A DNA stretch of 64,000 nt from Chionoecetes opilio. Its lineage: Eukaryota > Arthropoda > Malacostraca > Decapoda > Majidae. Below are positions 57,250-64,000 of this stretch, in pieces (position 1 is the stretch's first letter; the number at the start of each line of letters is the position of its first letter). Under the pieces are notes generated by a model. That model was not told where the DNA came from and searched no databases. It worked only from the letters and a program-made list of their open reading frames with translations. A program made the translations under genes and the position numbers. The stretch lies in the NCBI GenBank assembly GCA_016584305.1, contig JACEEZ010020557.1, forward strand, positions 20,001-84,000, given 5' to 3'.

Positions 57250-59720
57250 TTCATAGTCTTAAAAAGGGGTTTGTGTATGCTAAAAGGGGAACCACATTTG
57301 TAATGTTTCCCCTTATGTTTTTCCCTTTTGGGTAATAAAAAGGGGAAGCAAGTGGTGGGATACGTTTTAAAACACCAGATGGGAGCCCAGAAATTGGGGG
57401 AAAAATGTGGTAATACAGGGGGATTAAAATATCTTTAAAAAAACTTTTGGGGCCATGGTCTCCCCATTTGGGGAAGTAATAGGAGACAATTCTCGAAAAT
57501 TTGGGGGACAAAATTAGGATGTGTTTTTTAAACGTCTTTGTCTCACCCAAATTTTTACCCCTAATAATTTTGTTGTTTTGTTTTTTTATTGAGAAGTATC
57601 GTATTTTAAAGGGGGGCAATGTTTTTTCCGGGTTTTTAATTGGGAAAATAACATATAGGGGGTTTTTATCAAAGTTGATTTTTAAATCTTTTACTGACAC
57701 ACCATTGATGGAAGAATTTGAGGTCACTGTTAGCTGTTTTTTTAGAGTTTCGGGAAATTCTCTTCCACTGATTTTAAAAGTTGAATCATGGGCAAAAAGT
57801 TTTGGATTTAGTTTTGGGAAAATAATTGGGGGAGATCTTTTATGTTATTAGAAAAAGTACTAGACCGAGAAACATTTAACCCGGGGGAACTCCAAAAAGT
57901 ATTAATGTGGGTGGTTTGATAAGTGATTTGGGGAATTTTTTTGGTTTGGGGTTTCTGTTGGAAAGATAGTTTTTAAAAACCCCAATTTTTTATGACACCC
58001 GGAACCATAGGTTTAGTTTTTAAAATAATAATCATTTTTGACTGGTAAAAAGCCTTTGAAAAAATCGACAAAAAAAACTGGGGATGAAAAGGGTTGAAAA
58101 TCTAGAGTAGAGTAATTTTTTTCGTAAATTCTTTAAGAGCGTCAAAGGTATTAAAGGCCTTGTCAAAAACCCAAATTGTTTTTTTTGTTGGGATGGCTTT
58201 TTTTTAAAAAAAAGGTTTATTGTTTTTCATAATTTTTTTTAAAATTTTTTGAGAAGTAGTAATAGGGATATGGTCTATATTTCCCCAATACCAATTTTTT
58301 AGTTTCCTTTTTTGTAAACCCGGAAATTTTACAGTCGGGGGTTTTTAAAAGACAATGCGGGAAAAGGGCCATTTGGGACCGATTGATTAAAAAATATTGA
58401 AAAATGGTAAGGCTAAAGCTTTACTGTTTTTTTTGATGAAAAAATAAGGAATTTCGGGGAACATCCGTTATTTTTGTTTTTAAAAATTTTATAAAAAAAG
58501 AGAGAAATCTTTGGGGGAGGGGGAGCCGGAAAATGGAAAGGGAAATTTGGCCATTTGGGAAATTTTGGTTGGGCTACAAGTAGGCATGGAATGTTTTTGT
58601 CTAATTTTAGTGAAATTTTGGGGCCATAAAAATTTTTTTTTTAAAACTTCGCAATTTCTGAAGGTGGGAAAGATTTTGCCCGTTTGGGAAAAAAAAAATT
58701 TTTTTTTAAATTTGGGTTTTTTTTTTTTGTAGTTTTTTTTCCCATTTTCATTAATGGTTTTCCATATTTTTTTTGGGTATTATTTTTAAAATTCGAAAAT
58801 ATATTTTTATAATAGGATTTTTTTTAAATTTTTTCTTATCAGTTTGTGAGAACATACGGCGTTTTTTGAAAAGGGTTTTTCATTTACAGCACCCTTTTTT
58901 TTATAATCTTTAAATAATTTTTATTTTTGGTTTTGACGTATTTAAACCCCCTTTGATTTTTTCCATGGTTTGTTTAATCTTTTCTCAGAGGGGTATTTTT
59001 TTTTTAAGGGAAAAACATGCATTGTATATTTCCCATGATTTGGGCTAAAAAATTCTTTATATTTAAAAATTTTTAATATCATGCGTATAAAAAAGGATCG
59101 TTCCAAGATAGAGTTAAGTTTCTCGGAAAAAAGTTTTTTATTTTCAGGAGAAAAATTTTTCTTTTATACTTTTTTATGGAGCTTATTTTTTATCTGCGGT
59201 AGAGAAAATTTAAAAAAAATCGGAAAGGGTCGGATAAGGGTAGTGTATTTTTCCCGGAAAGTAAAAATCTCTAAAAAAATTTTGTATATAGGGTTTTCTA
59301 AAGGGAGGGTTTTTTTCAGCAAAATTTTTGGGGTATCTGGAAATCTATTTGGGGTTTTTGCAAGGGAAAGGAAAAAAAATGTAGGGTTTGAAAAATTACA
59401 AAGAAAAATTGTTTTTTTGGGAATGGTGTAGTATGTTCCAAATAAATTAATATTAAAAACCCCAAGAGTTTTAAATTGTTGTTTTTTTAAACCCATTCCC
59501 GAAAAAATGTGTTCATTTTGTTCAACAAATTTATCTACGGCTAAAATGTTTATTTTTTGGGCTATAGATTCCACATAATAAAAAATTTTATTGTATTTTT
59601 TGGCTATCTTAATTTTATTGTTTTTATTTTTTTCATTTTTTAAAGTTTTAAAACCGTTGTTGAAACCCGAGTTTTAAAAAAATCAGAAAATAAAGATGGA
59701 AAAAAATCCATGAGAACCCT
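57250..59720 (-). pseudogene. CR1/Jockey-like non-LTR retrotransposon ORF2
   Basis: On the minus strand, with frame changes, there is RT motif A VFDKAFNTFDALKEF at about 58170-58130. Motif B is GVPPG..LG..LFLI....DLPQLF at about 57900-57830. A motif C resembling FA(D/H)DSTFK is at about 57800-57775 (the sequence has His where Asp is usual). Then come SSINGVSVKDLKINFDK and the thumb-type block LSPKFSRIVSYYFPKWGDHG, PKSFFKDILIPLYYHI and NITNVVPLLAYTNPFL in the frame ending at 57251. GVPQGS..GP..F..Y.ND(L)P and the ITN..LAHTNPLF-like end are typical of the CR1/Jockey group. Frames at 59164-59574 (minus) may be upstream ORF2 or endonuclease, not recognised with certainty. Many frame breaks. Confidence 0.7.
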
Positions 59721-60174
59721 GTGGGCCTAGTAAAAGGGGGTAGGGTGATTAAACCCGAAATTCTGAAAGGGGGGTATTTTACTAGTCCCCCATGTTTTGT
59801 TTAGATGAAATTTTTTTTATACAGGGGAAAACAGTGAAAAACACTTAAGGAAAGATTTTAAAATTATTGAAAATTTTTTTGGGGGGGGGATCTTGAATTT
59901 TATATGTATTATTTTAAGTTGAGGGGGACTCTTTTGCCCTTTAAAAGGTTAGTAAGTTTGGGGGAGATCCTAATAAATTTGATAGGGGGTCAAAAACCAA
60001 AGGGGCCCCTATAATTGAGTAAATAGTTTCCATAGTCCCCCTCCACAAAATTTGAATGGTTTTCTTCAAACAACATCGTATAGATATGAAAAAGGTTTGA
60101 CATTTGGGGGGAAAAAAATAAAATAAAAATCTAAACCCCGCCGGGTGCAAAAAACTAGATATGGTTGATCAATT

Positions 60175-61341
60175 AAAGGGGACCAAAACTTTGAAAACAA
60201 AAAGAATAGTAGTACTAATAAAAATAGGGTTTTAAGTATTAATAGTAGTAGTGGTGAAGTAGTAATAATATACCAGTAAAACAAAAAAAAATAGTATTTA
60301 AAACTAAAATTATTTTTAAAAGTAAATATTAGTAGTGAGGTAAGTTGAAATAGCGTTTAAAAATGGTTCAATAATCACAGTAAATTTCAATAATCATCAG
60401 TATTTATACCCAAAAAATGAAAAGGAAAAATTTTGGAAAAAAAAAACAATAATAACTAATAAAAATAATAATGGTATGTAGTAGTAGTATATTTGTAGTG
60501 TAAAGTAGTAGAGAAATAATAAAATAATAATAATAAAAAAATATAAAAAAACATAATAATTAAAAAGCAAAAATGTAGTAAAAAGTAATAGGAGTTATAA
60601 TAAAATAGTAAACGTATTTATTTAATAATGTATTTAAAAGTCGTTTAAAAAAAATAGTAATAATAAAATAATAGTAGTACAATAATAGTAAATTAAATTT
60701 TAGTAATAATAGTTTGGGAATAGTAAATAATAAAAATAGTAGTAATTGTAGCAATAAATAATAATAATGTAGCAGCAAAATAGTAATAGTTCAATAGTAG
60801 TAATAATAGTAGTATTTAAAAATTAAATTATAAAAATGTAGTAATAGTAGTTTTTAAAAGTGTTATAATAATAGTAAATAATAAAATAATGTAGTAATAG
60901 TAGAAATAATAATAGTGTAAAAGTAACCCAAAAATGATAACAATGATAGCACAATAGTAGTAGTAAAATAGTATTAATAGTATTTTAAAAATAATTTTAA
61001 AATAATAGTGGTAAAAAAAATAGTAATAATAACAGTAAAAGTAAAAAGTAGAAAAATAAGTAATGATAAAAGTAGAAATGTAAATAATAATAATAATAGT
61101 AATGTATAAAAAATTATTATTATTTGTATAGTATAATAATAAAATAAAAAAAATAATAATAAAAAAATAATAAAAAACAAAAATAAAAAAGAACAATGTA
61201 GTAGGAAAAATAGGAAAAATAATAGTAGTTAAAAGTATTGGTAAAATTTAAAAATAAAAAATAAAATAATAATAATAATTAAAAATAATAATAAAAAGCA
61301 AAAATACTAGTATAAAGTAGTAGTATTTTAAAAAAAAAGTA

Positions 61342-61375
<34 letters not shown>

Positions 61376-62035
61376 TAATAATAATAATATAAGTAAAAAA
61401 CAATAATAGCAATATAGTAATAACAATTATAGTAGTAGTAGTAATATAGTAAATAGTAGTTTTGTAATAAAAAAGTAGTAATAGTGTAGTAATAATAGCA
61501 GTAATAGTAATGGTTTTGCAATAATAGTAATAATAATAGGGAGTAAAACCCCGTAGTAATAATTAGTTAAATAAAATAGTAATAATAAATAAACCGTAAT
61601 AATAGTAATAAAAATATTTGTAAAGTATAATAAAAATAGTTTTGCGCATTTGTATAATAATAGTGTAATAGTAGTTATTTATATAGTAGTAATAAAAGCA
61701 GTAGGGAACGTAGTTAAATAATGTAATAGTTTGTAGTAATATAACAATAATAACCGTATAAAGGGAATAATAATAATAAAAATATTAATAGCCCAAAAGT
61801 AGTAAAAAAACTGTAAAAGTAGTTTGTAATGAAAAAAGTGTAATAAAAATAGCAGTAAAAGTAGTAATAAATAATAGTAGTGATAGTAGTAAAAATAGTA
61901 GTGTAATAGTAAAAATTTTAAAAAATAAAAATGTAGTAATAATAATAATAATAATAATAATTTAAAAATAATAAAAATAATAATAAAAATAATAATAATA
62001 AAAATATTACCAAGTAAAAAACACTATTAGTAAAA
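60175..62035. repeat. TAA/TAG trinucleotide microsatellite (1.8 kb)
   Basis: Interrupted (TAA)n, (TAG)n and (AGT)n runs are mixed with A-rich homopolymers. The Tyr/Ile/Phe-rich minus-strand frames are composition effects. Confidence 0.92.
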
Positions 62036-63439
62036 ATTTTCAAAAAATAACCCAAAACTTTCTAATACTAATAATAATTTAAAGATATCAAAAATAAAAA
62101 ATAATAAAATTACTAAAGGGAAAAAGATAAAACCCAATTATGGAAATTAAATTTTTATTATACAAAAATAAATTTTTAATGATTTCTTAAAAAGAAAAAC
62201 TGAAATAAAAATTTTTTAAACTAAAGGGAAAATGAAAAAAAAAGAATGGGAGAAAATAGAAAGGGAATATGCAGATGAAATTTTACAAGGGAACATAATT
62301 GTCTGTTTTTTGGTCACAAAAATTATTGAGTAAATTTTTATATGTGGAAAAATGATTACTCGAAACAATGCCGTGAAAGTTGGCGTAGATAATTTTGGAA
62401 GGCAACTGGATTGCCTGCTCATATGTGTCCCCCATAAGAGGGTACTTATCGGGGGGGAAAATGAGGAGGGTCCGTTTTTTCGACTATTTCATGCTTAATA
62501 GTGGAAATTTTTGAGTTTCACTATTATCCCTTTTCCCTCTTTTGGGGTAGCACTGTTTTAAATTTTTTTTCTAGGGTTTTTTTCTAATTTTTTACACTTT
62601 TTTAAAAAATTTTAGTCTTTTGGGGGGGCGACTTTCATTTATGTGACTGTGGCCTTGCGGTATGCAGGCACCCAAATTAAAACGTATTTTAGAGATTTGT
62701 TTGATAGTTTAACCAAAAATTTGGGCGTTTCCTTTGAGACTGTGGTGAGCCCAAATTTTTTTTGAGATATGGGTTAAAGTCTTATCTGTAAAAATTAATT
62801 TTGAGGTTTCCTTGATTACATTGGTTATGATGTTGTTAGTGCTTTTTTGTCTGGTCTCGTCTGGTATTTAAAGGCCCCCCTAAGAATAATGGGTCACGGC
62901 CCCTTCAAAACTGGTCGACACTGTCAATGGGTTTAAAATCTAGATCTTTAACTTTTTAATTTTTATTGTGACTTTCAAACAATTAGGTTTTTTAATTTTG
63001 GGCGTCTTTTCTATCAAATTTTACTCTTAAGGTTTTCTATTTTTCCCCTTTGAAATTTTTTTAAATGATTTAAAAAGGGTTAAAATTTTTTCCAGTGGAA
63101 AGAGATTCCCTTGAGAGTGAGGCGAGTAGCGGGTCACCTCACAGTCGTCAGGCTCGGGGTCGTTTGTTGTCACCTCCCCTTGCTTGTTGTGTTGGGTTTG
63201 GCCTTTTGCTCATCTGTATTTGTTGTTGTTTAAAACGTGTAGGAGGGGGAGCCTGGGAAACCCGTAGTCAACACCCAAATTTGGGAGGGGCACACCCGGC
63301 GCCGCTGACTACACTGGAAAGATGGGGAATTAAGAGCGGGGGAAAGGGGGTTAAGTCAGGGGCCAGGGTTTCAAAAGTCTAGTCAAGGGGGGTGTCCGGA
63401 AGGGGGTGTATTTACTCTGGAGTGGGATGTACTTGGGAC
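62036..63439. other. No identified gene
   Basis: AT-rich to 63080, then a sharper GC-rich part. An open frame at 63095-63382 (plus, 95 residues) has a hydrophobic stretch CCVGFGLLLICICC and no recognisable family. It lies directly upstream of the retroelement copy, so it could be part of that element. Confidence 0.4.
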
Positions 63440-63960
63440 TGAAAAGAAACTGGGGAAGTATGGGACAGGTTTATCCAGGGTTCTTTCCTGGGAAAAAGGA
63501 GTGAGCAAGGGGGGCGGGCCTGCCCCATCCCCTTTTCAACGCTTGTAGGGGTGGGTTTTTGGGGGAAAAATTTTTTAGATCAAAAAGGGTTATGGAGCAT
63601 CCGTCGGGAAAAACCAAGAAACAATGATCTTGTTTTTGCCCATGATGCAGCAATCTTTTCTGAGTCGTGGAGGTTTCCCGGGGGATGGCTCTTGAGGCGG
63701 CTGCACGAGGAGGGAAAGGGTTTGGGACTTGAGGTCTCCTGGTTAAACTAAGGGCCAGGTGTTTGGGGGGCTTTCTAGATGAAAAGTACAGTTGTTTTAA
63801 AAGCGTGCGATCTTTGGGAAAATTTTTCATTTCTTGGTTTGCCATCCAAAATCGGCGGGTCCCCGTCAAAAAAGTCTTACGGGGGGAATTTGGGATAGCC
63901 CCTGGTGTTTTTGGAATATGGAAATTTGGGTCTTCAAGTCGCTTTTTTGATCCCTGTTTA
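63440..63960 (+). pseudogene. Non-LTR retrotransposon RT fragment, same family as 1-1244
   Basis: It reads, with errors, as the RT segment found at the left edge. A motif B remnant (CPIPFSTLV) lies at about 63520-63550. NNDLVFAHDAAIFSES is at about 63620-63665, where Asp of ADD is read as His. RLHEEGKGLGLEVSWLN follows to 63750, and then LDEK. Orientation is opposite to the left-edge copy. It runs out at the window end. Confidence 0.7.
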
Positions 63961-64000
63961 CTCTAGGTTGTTTAGGGCTGGACACTAAATAGCGACCCTT

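Noticed and set aside
60560..61521. Tyr/Ile/Phe-rich minus-strand frames that look like membrane proteins
   Set aside because: They are composition artefacts of the TAA/TAG microsatellite.

Overview
The window looks like repeat-rich animal nuclear DNA, most likely from an arthropod and probably a decapod crustacean. The pointers are CCTAA/TTAGG-like arthropod telomere motifs, tRNA-derived SINEs, Penelope, Helitron and non-LTR elements, very long GA/CT/GT/CA microsatellites, a MADF(-BESS)-type gene, and a receptor exon that best fits the CCHamide/bombesin-like neuropeptide receptor family. There are no bacterial-style operons. Species cannot be fixed from the sequence. Quality is uneven: there is a 534-base gap, three isolated N bases (17448, 49171, 55655), many homopolymer indels, and stretches such as 10.4-17.4, 23.3-26 and 57-64 kb that read like uncorrected long-read sequence. 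Almost every coding region carries frame breaks, some of which are probably sequencing error.

Layout. 1-2.8 kb: a non-LTR retrotransposon (minus), a gap, then a Gypsy-type pol remnant (plus). 2.9-3.5 kb: purine tract. 5.6-6.5 kb: the 3' end of a Penelope-like element with a GIY-YIG domain and a candidate hammerhead ribozyme. 6.6-8.7 kb: a tRNA-derived SINE with a perfect target duplication, and a piggyBac-type non-autonomous element (TTAA-flanked) with a second SINE copy nested in it. 9.0-10.3 and 18.2-19.6 kb: a duplicated segment whose second copy has a TATA box, an initiator-like site and a signal-peptide exon. 20.5-23.3 kb: a 2.8-kb palindrome. 26-32.5 kb: CCTAA-rich arrays, a dispersed fold-back repeat family (called R1 here), a 1.35-kb inverted repeat and a 73-bp tandem repeat. 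34.5-36.7 kb: an I-group-like non-LTR element with RT and RNase H. 40.4-43.9 kb: the only well-preserved host gene part, a GPCR exon covering TM4-TM7 and the tail, with a possible further exon downstream; a complete Helitron lies between them.

44.7-46.3 and 56.0-57.1 kb: Helitron arrays with minisatellite cores, including a direct end-to-end junction. 46.8-51.4 kb: two copies of a MADF-domain gene, the second with a candidate BESS-bearing last exon, separated by a hAT/ZMYM1-like fragment and a single N. 51.4-55.0 kb: a 3.56-kb DNA transposon with about 125-bp terminal inverted repeats, a 3-bp target duplication, and a roughly 900-residue decayed protein with an acidic PIN/XPG-like motif pair and a cysteine-rich tail. 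55.2-55.66 kb: a palindrome ending at an N. 57.2-59.7 kb: a CR1/Jockey-like non-LTR element (minus). 60.2-62.0 kb: TAA/TAG microsatellite. 63.4-64 kb: a second copy of the family seen at the left edge.

The genes do not form a pathway. The strongest observations are the linkage of the cysteine-rich multicopy protein family to a TIR transposon, the Helitron multi-5'-end arrays, the candidate Penelope hammerhead, and the coincidence of single Ns with duplication boundaries, which suggests haplotype or join artefacts.
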